Shown here in pieces: positions 48,403-60,190 of a stretch of DNA of 64,000 bases. Position 1 is the stretch's first letter; each line of letters starts with the position of its first letter. Position numbers and translations under genes: made by a program. Source of the DNA: Epiperipatus broadwayi (Eukaryota; Onychophora; Udeonychophora; Euonychophora; Peripatidae); NCBI GenBank assembly GCA_028023455.1, contig JAQFVV010006199.1, positions 1,304,001 to 1,368,000 on the forward strand. The letters run 5' to 3'. The notes beneath the pieces are model-generated. The model was given only the letters and a program-made list of their open reading frames with translations. It ran no database searches and had not been told where the DNA came from.

Positions 48403-48606
48403 CAGCAGTGGGCACAATTAAATTTGACAATTAAAATTTGATTTTTAATTGTAATTAACAATTTAAAAATTACGTATTTTGATCTGAAATTAATGTGATG
48501 TGAAACGATGAAATTTGATTTTTAAACGGAATTGAAAATTAAAAAATTAAAGACAAAATTAGGAATTTAATTTTAGTTAGTTTTAATTAAATTTTGCCCA
48601 ACTGTG
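48403..48606. mobile_element. hAT-like MITE nested in T3
   Basis: CAGCAGTGGGCACAATTAAA at the left and TTAAATTTTGCCCAACTGTG at the right, flanked by TGAGT on both sides. It is the same insert, at the same position, as in T2. Confidence 0.55.
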
Positions 48607-48670
48607 ATGAGTCGGTGTCTTTTTATTATCGTAAGTCTAAGTTCTTATTTTAAACTTTTAGTTTACCCTA

Positions 48671-48786
48671 ATGGAGAGGAAAAAACACCCAAGAAAATGA
48701 ATTTCTTTGGAAGCAAAAATATCAATTTTAGATCGCTTAGCAAAATGAGAAGGATCAATAGTGATTGGAAAACATTTTAGTTATAT
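48671..48786 (+). pseudogene. Tigger/pogo transposase N-terminal remnant
   Basis: From the ATG at 48671 one frame reads MERKKHPRK, a stop, then ISLEAKISILDRLAK, a stop, then EGSIVIGKHFSY. This is the N-terminal CENP-B/psq-type helix-turn-helix of pogo/Tigger transposases, whose consensus has LSLE.KI.ILDRL..GES...IG..F. The two TGA stops probably replace Arg and Gly codons. The DDE catalytic part is missing from the element. This is the main evidence for the superfamily assignment. Confidence 0.65.
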
Positions 48787-49191
48787 TTCCTTTTTACTTT
48801 GTTTAAGGAGAAGCTACAGTAATCTGATGTCTCAAATAGCGATAATGATTAAAATACTGTACATGTATAAAAAAATGTAAATTACGCATAAAAATATATT
48901 GTTTTGAATAAATTAAATACTGTAGTTAATAAAAAAAAGTAAAAAAAGTTTGTTTTGTATCAATTTTTTTCAAATTTGAAATTTTTTATTAGTCATATTT
49001 TATATTCTTATTTTTTTTAATGTGAATTTTAAAGTAATTTTATGTTTTTGCTTTGCTTTTATGTGATTTTCGAAAATTACAGTAACCTATCCTCCCATTT
49101 TTTAAGGTAAGTTAAGTCTATTTTTGTGCGATTTCTTTTGTGCGCGTTTTCTGAGGAACCTATTGACCGCATAAAATGAAACCCTAATGTA

Positions 49192-52100
49192 CATATAACT
49201 TACAACACATGTGAACATACAAAAGTTTAATTACATATTTAATTATTTCTTAGTTGATATTTGATATTTTCATTCATGAAATTTTTGTCATTTATTCAAT
49301 TTATATTGAAAAATTATTTTTTAGTTAGAATATTTTTAACATTATTACAGATGTAATATACTTTAATTACACATTTTCCTAGAGGACATTTTACTCTTTA
49401 TTTAATTATTAATTAAATTTATTAACAAAATATAAAAATTGCTGTAGAGAAATTATTTTTCAAATGTAAAATGTGGATTCATAAATATTTATTTATATTG
49501 AATTATAAATATATAAATTAAAAACTTTAGAATAAACTTTACAATATTCAAAATACTAATATATTTATTTTTATATATTGGTGTTTTCAATATTGTAGAG
49601 TTTGTTCGAGAATTTTTTGTTTATTATATTTAAATTATCTGATTTTTAGCTGACTTTATTTATATTGTAAAGGTATTATTTTAAAATCAAAATAAAAGGG
49701 GAAAAAGATCAGTAAATAAAATTGATATATTAAAAAAGGAAAAGAAAATTAATAAAGTTATTTAAACTAATATATATAATTGCACAGATGGAAAACTATT
49801 AAATAATTACTTAAAAGTCAAAGTAAAAATCTAAAGATAAAGATTAGTATTTTTAAAAAAAAATAATGTAAAAGAAAACAAAAATGTTATTTATTTTCTA
49901 TTTAAAAATCATGTTTAAATCTTGGAAGAATGGAAATGATTGTTCTATTAAAATGTAATAAATGTAAAGTAAATGAGCCTTTGGAGCACTTAAATGATGG
50001 AAAGTCAGATTAGAAATAAAAATTAAAGATTATGGTGTTTCCTGCTTTGTAACAGACTGACTAATGCAATTACCAACAAACACATGGTCCAGAAAGTAAA
50101 ACCATCAGGGCCAATAACATCGGAGAAATGTCAAGAGCGATCGATCTGAAGAATTAGTGATAACGGAGGTGAGATACTATAAAAATGATATAATTGAATT
50201 TAAGATGGGTGATTGACTATTGATTGAATGGTGATGACCAGTTAAAACATCTTTCAGCTGTATTGTGAACTCCATGATGTAGGGATCTCAATAGATTTTG
50301 TTTCCTTTATTTGCACTGACTGAGGCAGTCTCCCAGTGACATTTCCTGAAAGAATGGCAAGCAGCAGTTTCATTCCCAAGTAGAACAATATGCAAATGTT
50401 ATAACTAGAATGGACTTTCATAAACTTTCCGGGATCCAAAGGATTCATCAAGACTGACTAGGAAGTATAAACTTTTATCAATATGAAATTTTAGATAGAT
50501 CTATATCCACTAAACATAACTTATTAGTGAACTCTTATCTGACCATCGAAAGAACTTTAAATCAGTTATTAATATTTTTTATTATTTATAATGTTTGTTA
50601 GTGATCATTTCCATTTTTCATTTTTTTTTGTTTGTTTGTTAACTAAATTATTAAACTTAAGGTTGAATGTAAATGGTTGCATAGATTCATTATGTTTAGT
50701 TTAGATTATATGTGGTTAATTTTGGGCTATTTGTTTCATAGTTGAATTGAAGCTGGAGGGATGTATGGCTATTTATATTAATGTAGTATGAAGAGATACA
50801 TCATGATTCTCATTTTCTTATGCCATGTTAGCATACAGGGCATTAATTGCAAATGAATGCATGGTCCAAATGTATAGGCATCACATTGCCAATGGATGTA
50901 GATGTATTTCCTATGCCATTGATCTCTTTACACTCTATGGATGGGGGCTGTAAGTCAGTGAGGGCCGCTCTCCCTCCATCTAGAGCATTTTGTTTTTTCT
51001 ATATTTTTATATATGACTCCTTCGCCAGACAGATGCACATTCTTGTACTTGATGAAGATCACTCCTTTAAATAATATTATGCTATGGACACACATTCCTG
51101 TCAGCATGGTTTTATGCTAAAATCTTCATGTTGCATTAGTTATGTCGGTATATTAGGAAGCTAGCATTGGTTTAACTGCAAACTTTTAGCCTGAGGTTAA
51201 ATGTTTTGAAAGTCTTTAAGCATGTATTCTATGTAGTATATCAATGCTTAACATTATAAAATATTGAATTCTATAAAATTTTCCATTTGTGCAAATTACA
51301 AAAAAATATCAGAATTTAAATCTAAAGTAATGCTAATAATGAAATTCTCAAATTTGTTTTTATATATGGGCATAATAAATCTTTGTCTTATTAGTACTGG
51401 CAGTGATTTATTATTTTATCTTTTAAAATATATAGTTCAATATAGGTAAAAATAAGTTATATTATAAAACTCAGTTACTTAGTGACAAGGGTTTATAATC
51501 AATAAAAGTCGGATCTTATCAATATGTATCTGCCTGCTGTATAAGTTTTCTAGGTTCTAATAGCCTAGTGGTACCCTGGTATGGCAGATAGGGAAAGTGT
51601 CTCTGCCCGGCCATTATAATATAGATTATATTTAATGTTTTCATGGTTATATAGTGTAAACAAAATAGTTTTGGGGTTAAACTGATCCAAAAATTATTTT
51701 ATTTATATATATAATACCACTAATTCTGATTCCAATAATTGTGCAATTTCTAGAATCTGGGTTAAACTATGAGGGGCACTTTAAATTTTATCAGTTTTTA
51801 TAAAATTTTACCACAAACTAGAATTAGTTCAATCAAAATTTATTTAATCTTGAACACATACATATTTATTAAATAATAAAAAATAAATATTCAACTCATG
51901 TACATATTTTAAAATAAAATTGAAGAAAAACATCTTTAAATTGAGACACACATTAAGCCTAATTTATGTGAGCATCATGATTCTATTTTGTATTTTAATC
52001 AGTTTTCTTTTTTTAAAAAAAAAAAATTTTACTTGCTGCAGTATATATAAAAAAAACAAAGAAAAATTGTTGAAAATATTAGTATTATATTATCTGATAA

Positions 52101-53420
52101 AATGGAGGAATTATCTGTAATCTTTTATGTTTGATTATATTAATATACATAATGATGTTCTAACAATTTTATCAAGCCTCTAAATAATTTACAATGTATT
52201 AAATATGTAATATTACTAGTAAATTAAATCTATTTATGGAATAAACAATCAAGTCCAAAAACATTATTATGATAATTCACAAAACAGATCTTCAAAGAAT
52301 TATTTAAATGAACTTGCAAATAGTGCACACTTTTTTTATATCAATGTTAATCTGTTTAGAATGTTATGGGTATATATATCAAAATTAAGTTATTACTCAC
52401 ATTTAATATTTGTTTCAGCAGCTTGTAGAGTTTTTAAAGATGTGAGGAATGTATAATTAGTGAATGAGGATTACTAATCCAAAAAAAATTATTAATTGAG
52501 ATAGGTTCTAGAACCAGTGCCAAATTGACAGTAATGCACATGTATGTCAGTTTGTAAGGCATGAACAAAAAATGTTTTTAACTAATTCTTATTAGTCCAG
52601 AGTTTGCTCACTAATTATCATCATTTTAATTATTATTGATCTGATGCAGGATGAAAGTTTTTCTGAGTTCATTTCAATATTTCTGATGCTTAATTTTTAT
52701 AATCGCATTTCATCCACTAGGTTTATTTTTAGTATTTATTATCTTTAATCTGCAAAATCTAACATGATATAAATAGTTTTTTTTTCTGCTTTTTTTTTTC
52801 ATTTTAATTCACAAATCAGTAAAATTTTAAACCCGAAAAATTGGAAACAAATATTCTCAGAAGTTAAGACACATAAATGTACTTAAATAGGAAACTAATA
52901 TAAATACAATAAACCCACCTAATTTATTGAAAATCGTTTTCATATTGTAATGGTCACTCTATCCATCTTTAATTACAGACAGCACCACCAGATCACTACG
53001 TATCTGGAAAATTTATTTATTGTGATCAAAATGGATGATGGTCTCTAAATTCAGGGAAAAGCAAGAAATCTTAAATATTGTTCAGACAATTGAGAAATAA
53101 AAGTATTAACACAAACATCAGCCAAATTAAGCTTAAACAATTTGAAAATTTTATTAACAATAATATAAAGTTTAACATATAGATTTAAAAAAAATAAAAA
53201 GGTTAAATAAATCTAGCTAACAAAATATAAACATTGACCTAGATTTTTGTGTTATTTTATCAGAGAGTGTATATGAGTAGAAAATAATAGAACATTAAAT
53301 ACTTTAGCAGAAAGAAACTCTTTCACTATAGTTTATAAAAGGGAATTAATATTATCTTCCTGCTGTTAATGTATAAAAGAACAACAATCCTAATTTCCTG
53401 ATTCAGATATATATTAAAAA
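49192..53420. other. AT-rich block with GC-richer islets
   Basis: Islets at about 50040-50200, 50230-50460 and 50820-51010 are richer in G+C. The last holds an approximately 50-codon minus-strand frame (LDGGRAALTDLQPPSIECKE...) that I do not recognise. At 51555-51615 TAGCCTAGTGGTACCCTGGT followed by TCTCTGCCCGGCC looks like a truncated tRNA-derived SINE. No splice-supported gene model could be built. Confidence 0.4.
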
Positions 53421-53436
53421 AATATACTGTCTTGCA

Positions 53437-53549
53437 GGAAACCGACGAAATGGCACCATCGAGCATTTCTTGCCCCGGAATGATGCATTGAGACAAGAAT
53501 GTCATATTGCTGGTAGGACAGCCCTTCGATATACTACCGTTAAAGCAAT
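53437..53549 (+). other. Candidate coding exon
   Basis: A CpG-containing, balanced-composition segment follows a plausible splice acceptor (a T/A-rich tract and TGTCTTGCAG ending at about 53437). One phase is open for 37 codons to a TGA (NRRNGTIEHFLPRNDALRQE then CHIAGRTALRYTTVKAI), which would make it a terminal exon. The minus strand also has an open frame over the segment (53326-53559), so direction is uncertain. No domain is recognised; a captured transcript fragment is an alternative. Confidence 0.3.
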
Positions 53550-53579
53550 TTGAGGCCAATTTACATGAAAGACAAAAGA

Positions 53580-55280
53580 AAAATACGATTACGATCTTAC
53601 ATAATCTAGAAAATAAAAGAAATCTCTAATTACAGAAAACCAGAACAATAAACCACTAGCCAAAAGATTTTCCAGCTTGTACAAAGTGCAAATACAGTAA
53701 TTTAAATCAATTATTGGATAATAAAATAAGTACAAGTGAGCAAATTATAATTATGCAAGGCTGCTAAAGCATTTAGAAAAAGTTAGTCATATAAATAGAG
53801 ATATATTAAGCATATAAAAATATAAACTCACCATACACTCTCTAATAAATGAAATTGAAAGCAAACTTGGAATCTTAAAACTAAGATTCCAAAACACCCT
53901 ATAACATACAATGAAAAGCAAACCGAATACATGCTCTAAATCTTTTTAAATTTAATGAACACATGATATAGTAAAATAGGTTCTTTTAAGATTAATCTGA
54001 GACTTAAAATTTTGCCCTGGAAAGAATAAAGGACACATGTTACTTCGAGGTATAAATTTACAATTAGCTGATGTTTTCCAGCACAGCATATATAGTTCAT
54101 TCCATAGGGAACTCCGGTGAAGACTTTAGGCTTTCATGTTTACAAGAAGGCAATGTTGGGGAACAGTCCCAATTTGAATTCTTATGACATGATTTTGCAG
54201 GACAATTTGGCTCCAGGATCCGTCTTTAAGTTGGCCTAGCCCATCATGGTGAAAATACTATTGAAGCAATTTTTCCTTGCATATAGTTTTGGCATTGAAG
54301 AAATTATAACAGCACAGCAATAAGATTTGTGTATTACAAGTTGCAGAAACTCTAACAAGCAATGTTAACAACAATAGCTGGAGATTAATCAGCCTGCAAT
54401 CCCAGGTCTACTTATCTTTCCAAAAACATTTTATTTTTAATTAGTGGTTTTTTCAGTAGGGCAACTTTATCATAAAAAATTAAAAACAAGCGATAAAAGA
54501 AACTATTTTAGAAATCAATTTTATAACAACACAAATAAAATGACTTTTTTTTTAAAACATAAGCGAGTATGTGTTGTTAATACACATACTCTTATAAACA
54601 AACTTTCAAATGCTTTTTTGTTAAAAATTTGATAAAACCAAAAGTTAGTTTTATTTTTGGTGAAGCGACTTTTGAGATGGATACTATCCGGCTCAATATA
54701 TACAGTATTTTTACTTACTACAGCTTTTTTTTCAGAACTTGAATTCTCATCTTCATTATTTCATCAGGTACATCATCTTCACACCATTTAAATAACAGTC
54801 AAACATTATAATTTCTTTGTCAATTTACTTTCATGTAAAGTACATTTTTCTATTAAAATCAGAATCTTCTAAAATAATTTATATTTTTACAAATATTTTT
54901 TTGAAAAAAAAAAATTAAAATGTGTTATTGGAACTGTCAAAATTTTGACAGGTGCTTTTTTGTATAGAGAACAATAATCAACCAATCAGCGCTTTGGAAG
55001 GCAGGATCTTATTTCATTGTTATATTGATTTATTAATTGTAATTGGTTAATTGGTAAAGTTTTCTTGGTAAAATAATGGTAAAATTGACCTAGTAACATT
55101 AAAAGAGTCTAAAACATTCATTTTCACTTTAAAAATCAAAATGAAAATTTGGGAATTGTCAACATCAGCTAAATAACCTTAAAAGATTCTAAAACATTCA
55201 TTTTCATTTTAAAAATCAAAATGAAAATATCAGAATTTTTAATATTGGCAATAATAATTTAAAGGAATTGAAGGTTGATA
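53580..55280. other. Intergenic block
   Basis: The stretch 54060-54260 is richer in G+C than average but has no long frame. At 55120-55230 a 60-base segment containing AAAACATTCATTTTCA and AAAAATCAAAATGAAAAT occurs twice in tandem. Otherwise nothing. Confidence 0.45.
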
Positions 55281-55307
55281 ATAAAAAGTGGATCATCATC
55301 ATCATCA

Positions 55308-56888
55308 TCAACCATTATCAATCCACTGCAGGATGAAGGTCTCTCCAAGTTTAATCCATCTTCTCCGATCTTTAGCTTCTCTTCTCCACAACACCCCTGC
55401 ACATTTTCTTATTTCATCCATCCATCTCACATGTGGTCTCTTTCTGGGTCTTTTACAATCTCTTGGAATCCAGTTTAAAATTTCAATTGTCCATCTATTA
55501 TCATCTCTTCTAGCAATATGTCCAGCCCAACTCCATTTCAATCTTTTAATTTTTTCAATAAGGTCAGTAACACCTGTTTGTTGTCTTACCCATACATTGT
55601 GTTTTCGATCTCTTCTTGTTACTCCCAACATACATCTCTCCATACTCCTTTGAGTGGTCTGAAGTCTCTGTATTGCTCTTCTATTAAGTGTCCAAGTCTC
55701 AGATTCATAAGTAAGAACTGGTAAAACACATTTGTTAAAAACCATCCTTTTCAAACACATAGGCATATTTCCTTTTAGTATCAAGTTATTTCTACCAAAA
55801 GCACTCCAACCAAGTTTAATTCTATGATTAATTTCCTCCATTATGTTTCCATCTGTATTAATAATCTGACCTAGGTATTTGTAACTGTTAACTTCTTCTA
55901 ATTCTTCATAATCAATCTTTATTTTCATATTTTGAGCAAATCGATTAAACATTACTTTAGTCTTTTTAACATTTATCTTTAGTCCTACTTTTCTACTTTC
56001 ATCTGCTAACTCCTGCAACATTTCTTGCAGCTCTGAAGCATTATTTGCAAAAACAACTACATCATCTGCGAAATCTAAATGACTTAAATACTCTCCATTT
56101 ACTTTCACTCCTTTAGTTTCCCATTTTAATCCACAAAATACTTCTTGCAGCACTGCTGTAAAGAGTTTTGGAGATATGGAGTCACCTTGTCTTACACCTT
56201 TCTCAATGTTGATTTTTCCAGTATCATTATGTAATCTAATTGTTGCTGTTGCATTTTTATAAATATTCTTTAAAATATGACAATATCCTGGATCTATACC
56301 TTGATGATCCAATGCTTTAATCACTGAAGAAATGTGTATAGAATCGAATGCCTTTTCATAATCTACAAATCCAAAACATAATGACAACTCATATTCATTT
56401 GTCCTTTCTATGACTTCTCTCAATACTTGGATATGATCTATTGTACTAAAACCACTTTTAAATCCAGCTTGTTCTCTTGGTTGGTGGAAATCCAAAGTTC
56501 TCTGTAGACGAGTTGTAATTATCTTGGTAAAAATTTTATATAAAACTGATAAAAGGCTGATAGGTCTGTAATTTCTAATATCTTCTTTATCACCTTTTTT
56601 AAATATTAATATTATTACTGCATTCTTCCAATCTTCTGGTACATCTTTATCATTTAGACATTTGATATATAACTTTGCTAAAATTGTTTCTAATTCTTCA
56701 CCTGCTTCTTTTAATATATCAATTATAATTCCATCATTTCCTGGAGCCTTTCCATTCTTCATACACTTAATTGCATGTCTCACTTCTTTATTTAAAATTC
56801 TGGGCAATTCGGAAGATGTAATAGATATAGGAGGTACTTGTTCTTTATTACTATATAATTCTTGATAAAAATCTTCTACCAATTTCAT
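55308..56888 (-). CDS. RTE reverse transcriptase, intact 526-codon frame
   Basis: This is the RNA-dependent DNA polymerase of the LINE. Motifs in order: GKAPGNDGI (46-54), [15 protein letters not shown] (106-120), [14 protein letters not shown] (140-153), [10 protein letters not shown] (174-183, first catalytic Asp), [13 protein letters not shown] (231-243), [10 protein letters not shown] (271-280, the catalytic FADD), [12 protein letters not shown] (about 333-344) and a C-terminal region with ETWTLN and [13 protein letters not shown], characteristic of RTE proteins. The frame runs to a stop just before the (GAT)n tail. The Met at 56888 is only the first after the linker frameshift; the native protein begins in the endonuclease. 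As part of a broken polyprotein it is probably not translated from its own start. Confidence 0.9.
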   Translation of the reverse strand: MKLVEDFYQELYSNKEQVPPISITSSELPRILNKEVRHAIKCMKNGKAPGNDGIIIDILKEAGEELETILAKLYIKCLNDKDVPEDWKNAVIILIFKKGDKEDIRNYRPISLLSVLYKIFTKIITTRLQRTLDFHQPREQAGFKSGFSTIDHIQVLREVIERTNEYELSLCFGFVDYEKAFDSIHISSVIKALDHQGIDPGYCHILKNIYKNATATIRLHNDTGKINIEKGVRQGDSISPKLFTAVLQEVFCGLKWETKGVKVNGEYLSHLDFADDVVVFANNASELQEMLQELADESRKVGLKINVKKTKVMFNRFAQNMKIKIDYEELEEVNSYKYLGQIINTDGNIMEEINHRIKLGWSAFGRNNLILKGNMPMCLKRMVFNKCVLPVLTYESETWTLNRRAIQRLQTTQRSMERCMLGVTRRDRKHNVWVRQQTGVTDLIEKIKRLKWSWAGHIARRDDNRWTIEILNWIPRDCKRPRKRPHVRWMDEIRKCAGVLWRREAKDRRRWIKLGETFILQWIDNG

Positions 56889-57024
56889 GATGTCATCTCT
56901 GTTTTTAGTAATAATTCCATCTTTTTTTCTTATTGCAGATAGAAATTTCCTACCAATACCAAAATTTTGTTTAACATTTTTGAGACTTTTATTTTCTTCT
57001 ACAGCTTTCCTTGCTATTTCACAG

Positions 57025-57255
57025 TTATACTTTTCTTATATAATTTTCAACTCTTTTCCGTACCATTTTACAAAATTCGAGATATTCAATTCTTTTTAAT
57101 ACATCATTTTTGTATATCTTCATATTCCTTCTTTTCTTCATAAATTCTCTAGTCTCAGTAGAAATTTTATTAGTCAATTGCTGCTTTTTTCTACCAGCTA
57201 TGTTTGTTGCAGTTTTTAAAAGTGTATCAGTTATTTTCATATTAATTTCATTCAA
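57025..57255 (-). pseudogene. RTE linker between endonuclease and reverse transcriptase
   Basis: The frame from 57255 (MNEINMKITDTLLKTATNIA...) continues the same polyprotein after a one-base shift. It is rich in Lys and Arg, as usual for this connector. A second frameshift near 57030 moves the frame to that of the reverse transcriptase, whose open frame can be read upstream of its first Met ([20 protein letters not shown]). Confidence 0.85.
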
Positions 57256-58256
57256 ATCTGATCATGTTCAAAATCTCCTAACACTTGAAACCTATTTGTA
57301 AGTTCTAATTTAAATTCATTAGAATGTTTCTGAAGATTTGGAATATCAACTGTAAATATTGTTTTTCTTAATAATTTTTGTCTCTCTAGTTTTACATTAA
57401 CACGTAACTTACACCTTACTAATCGATGATCACTTCCTGTGTTAAATTTATTAAGAACATTACAATCTTGAAATATGTATTTTCTGTTAGTCAAAATATA
57501 ATCCAATTCTGCTGTACCTTCATTTGGATGCTTCCATGTCCATTTCCTTTTAACATTTTTCTCAAAAAATGAATTCATAATATAAAGTTTTTCTTTTTCT
57601 GCAAACTCCACAAGTCTATGTCCTCTCTCATTTCTATTACCATAACCAAAATTACCTACAGCAATTTCATCTTTCATTTGTCTACCAATTCTAGCATTAA
57701 AGTCTCACATAACAATTTTAAAATGTTTACTCTGATCAAAAGTCTTTTGTACATCCATATAAAAATCTTCTACTACTTCATCACTATGAGAACTTGTTGG
57801 GGCATAAACCTGAATTATCTGTATTTGGTATCTGCTATTAAGTTGTATAACTAATCTTGCCTCTCTGTCCGATACACCATCAATCTCCACAATATTGTTC
57901 TTCCACTTTTTATTTATAATGAATCCTACTCCACTTGTATTTCCAATATGTGTGCCTTTATAATAGAGTATATATCCACTTTTTAAATCAATTGTTTCTT
58001 CTCCTTTTCTTCTAACCTCACAAAGTCCAATAATGTCCCATTTAATATAAGACAGTTCTTCTAATTCTTGCAATCTTCCTTCACTTGAAAGTGATCTGCA
58101 GTTGTAAGTACCTAAATAAAAAGTCATCATCAAATGGCAGCCTGGGTTCGCAATCAGGGGATTCTTAGCACCCTCCGCCTTTGGCCACCAAACGCTGCCT
58201 TGGTTAGTGACTTTACAGCCTCTGCATAAGGGCCATGCTTTATTTTTGTCTGTCAT
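57252..58256 (-). pseudogene. RTE endonuclease domain, one nonsense mutation
   Basis: This is the apurinic/apyrimidinic-like endonuclease that nicks target DNA for target-primed reverse transcription. From the Met at 58256, YNCRSL (about residues 51-56) and DIIGLCEVRRKG (74-85, catalytic Glu80) mark the first active-site regions, followed by QIIQVYAPTSSHSDE. The catalytic DFNARIG loop follows at 57704-57684, but the codon before it is TGA where the family has Gly (VMGDFN), giving a single in-frame stop at 57705-57707. The frame then continues unchanged to 57252 with LDYILTNRK and the GSDHRLVRCKL terminal motif (catalytic Asp-His). A frameshift near 57255 separates it from the linker. Confidence 0.9.
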
Positions 58257-58744
58257 AATTGTATATATGTATTGGAAAAATATTTATCATTTACACAAAC
58301 ATTCATTCTGCCTTATCAGGCACTGAGAAGAAAGACCATGGTGTTTCTTGATCTTAAACTCAGAGGTAAAAAGCCAATAAACTCACCACACTGGCTAATG
58401 CATGTTGGTGAGCAGCCCATCCATGTTCGTATACTATATGAATAATCACATAGTAATAACAGCTGCAATGACAAGAACGTATGGAGTAGACATTAGGAAT
58501 TTGCCCTGCTCGGTTCCTTTAAGGCCTCCAAGAGGAATCAAAGGGTCTCCTTTCAGTTAATAGCAAACTCCTTTCTGCAGCCAAAAAAAAAAAAGTGGAT
58601 ATCTATTCATATATTTCAAATGGTTAAGTGAAAATTTTTAAAGATATTTATAAAACTGTGTTTAATGTTTCATTTTATGTTGCAAATAACATTAATAAGT
58701 TAGTGAAAATATTCTAAAAGTGTCATATCTGTCAAGCAAAAATG

Positions 58745-59065
58745 TATGTGTATCAATTTTTTTGTGAATGTATGTTATCAAGTATTAAGAGAAGATTAAA
58801 GGAGCGTGAATTGTTTATACAAGTGTGTGAGAAGTAAAAATAATAATGATTTAATGAGTGCTTCAGTTTTTTCTTGGTTCATGAAAGGATATGTAAATAT
58901 AAATTTAAGTTTGATCTTGAAAATGTTAAGATTCTTCATGAAGAGAGAAACCATAATAAAGGAAAAATTAAGAAGGCAATTTTAATAAATAGAAATAAAA
59001 TGAATATAATTATTAGACAAGCTGCTATCATTAAAATTTGGTATTCATGGGATTTGAGTTGATGT
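58745..59065 (+). pseudogene. Penelope-like element, GIY-YIG endonuclease C-terminal relic
   Basis: The plus strand reads KRRLKERE near 58790-58813 and then, in the frame 58874-59062, HERICKYKFKFDLENVKILHEERNHNKGKIKKAILI. Penelope-like retroelements end in a GIY-YIG nuclease with the pattern T.R.LK.R.EH and later a block with (FDFEN.KIL..E.N..KR.I.E.I.I). The agreement is in order and spacing, but the GIY-YIG motif itself is not visible and stops intervene. Such elements are known to carry hammerhead ribozymes in their pseudo-LTRs; no hammerhead was found next to this relic. Confidence 0.5.
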
Positions 59066-60079
59066 TTGCTTCCATTATGTTTTTTGAATTTAATGGCCAT
59101 TGAGGAAGGTTAAGGAATTAACCAAAAGTACTTCTGCAGATGGAAAGACTGTATATAATTGTTAATTACTATTATATTTATTATTTTTATTGTTATATAT
59201 ATATATTAAAATTATTAATTGTTAATATTTAAATTTAATAAATCTAAAAAATAAAAACTTTACAAGTATATTTTTTATTAGATATAATAATTGAATAGTA
59301 TATTGCTTAGGAGTTAGTTTGAGGTCCAGAAATGACAAAGTTGGATCTGCATTGATATATTTGCAGGTTTTTGTTTTTATCAGTGCATCTTTCAGTTTAG
59401 CTCATTCCTATCACAACCATCATTCCTTCCAAAATTTAGGTCAATCTCTCACTCTATAAATACATTAGAAACATTCACTGCACTTTCACATGCATGTTTT
59501 TAGAGATACTTAAACTTAACTTCATATATATATTCTAATATTCTCATGTATAAATGATGAATTCATAGTATTATTTCCTTGAGTTTCCATGTAATAAAAA
59601 TATAAATATATTTTTCCAGGAGCTTCTGTGTAATAAAAATATAATATATATTTCAAACTTTTATTTCATCACACATGTCTGAAATATGTGATCACAGATA
59701 TGTGAAAAAGATAAATGATTCCCATCTTCGTCATTTGTTTGGAATATATATAGATATAAAATTACTGTAGTTTAATTGTGATGCCTCAAATTTTCTGCAC
59801 TCACAACTTTGGTACAAGCTACTTTTAATAACTTTTACTAATCATTTATTAAGTGATACATTATCCCTAATCCAAATATATACTTTGTTTGACTTAATGT
59901 TTATTGTTTTGTGATTTTTTTTTTTTGTAAACTTATTGCTAATGATATATAATTTTTTACATCAATGAAGGAGACTGCATTTTGTGTGTGTATGTGTGAA
60001 TATAGCCATCATTGAAAACAATTACTTATAGTAAGTGTTTTATTTTGCAATCTATTTGTAACATGATAGCTTATCTGCA
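59066..60079. other. AT-rich intergenic stretch
   Basis: Nothing recognised. A tandem pair containing GTGTAATAAAAATATAA-like sequence lies near 59590-59650. Confidence 0.5.
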
Positions 60080-60190
60080 ATAAATCCCTGAGCATTTTGG
60101 CACAGTTGGTCAAGTGTCTGATTGGAAAGTCCCAGATTGATTCTGGTGTTTGAACTTTTTATAAACTCCTGAGCGATAATAAATCTTTTC
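60080..60190 (+). repeat. tRNA-derived SINE, family E, copy 2
   Basis: The head has A-box-like GGCACAGTTGGTCAAGTGTC and B-box-like AGATTGATTCTGG, then TTTGAACTTTTTATAAACTC and CTGAGCGATAATAAA. The last part matches the copy at 39270-39390 closely. Confidence 0.6.

Larger units (their letters stand above)
47901..49184 (+). mobile_element. Non-autonomous Tigger/pogo-like element, copy T3
   Basis: The ends are GACCCAGGTCTTGTTTTATGCGG on the left and CCGCATAAAATGAAACCC on the right, with TA outside both. It is an inverted-orientation copy of T2 along nearly its whole length, including the internal palindrome (about 48025-48112) and the nested MITE. It preserves the best transposase remnant of the three. 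Confidence 0.78.
55294..58589 (-). mobile_element. Near-complete RTE-type LINE retrotransposon (copy R4)
   Basis: An 11-bp target duplication AAAAAGTGGAT flanks the element (55283-55293 and 58590-58600). At the 3' end (left) is an (ATC)n run, read as GATGAT on the coding strand, the microsatellite tail typical of RTE elements. The coding strand runs 5' UTR (about 58589-58257), endonuclease, linker, reverse transcriptase and a short C-terminus ending 20 bases before the tail. With the duplication still perfect and only a few disabling mutations, this is the youngest LINE insertion in the window. Confidence 0.92.
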
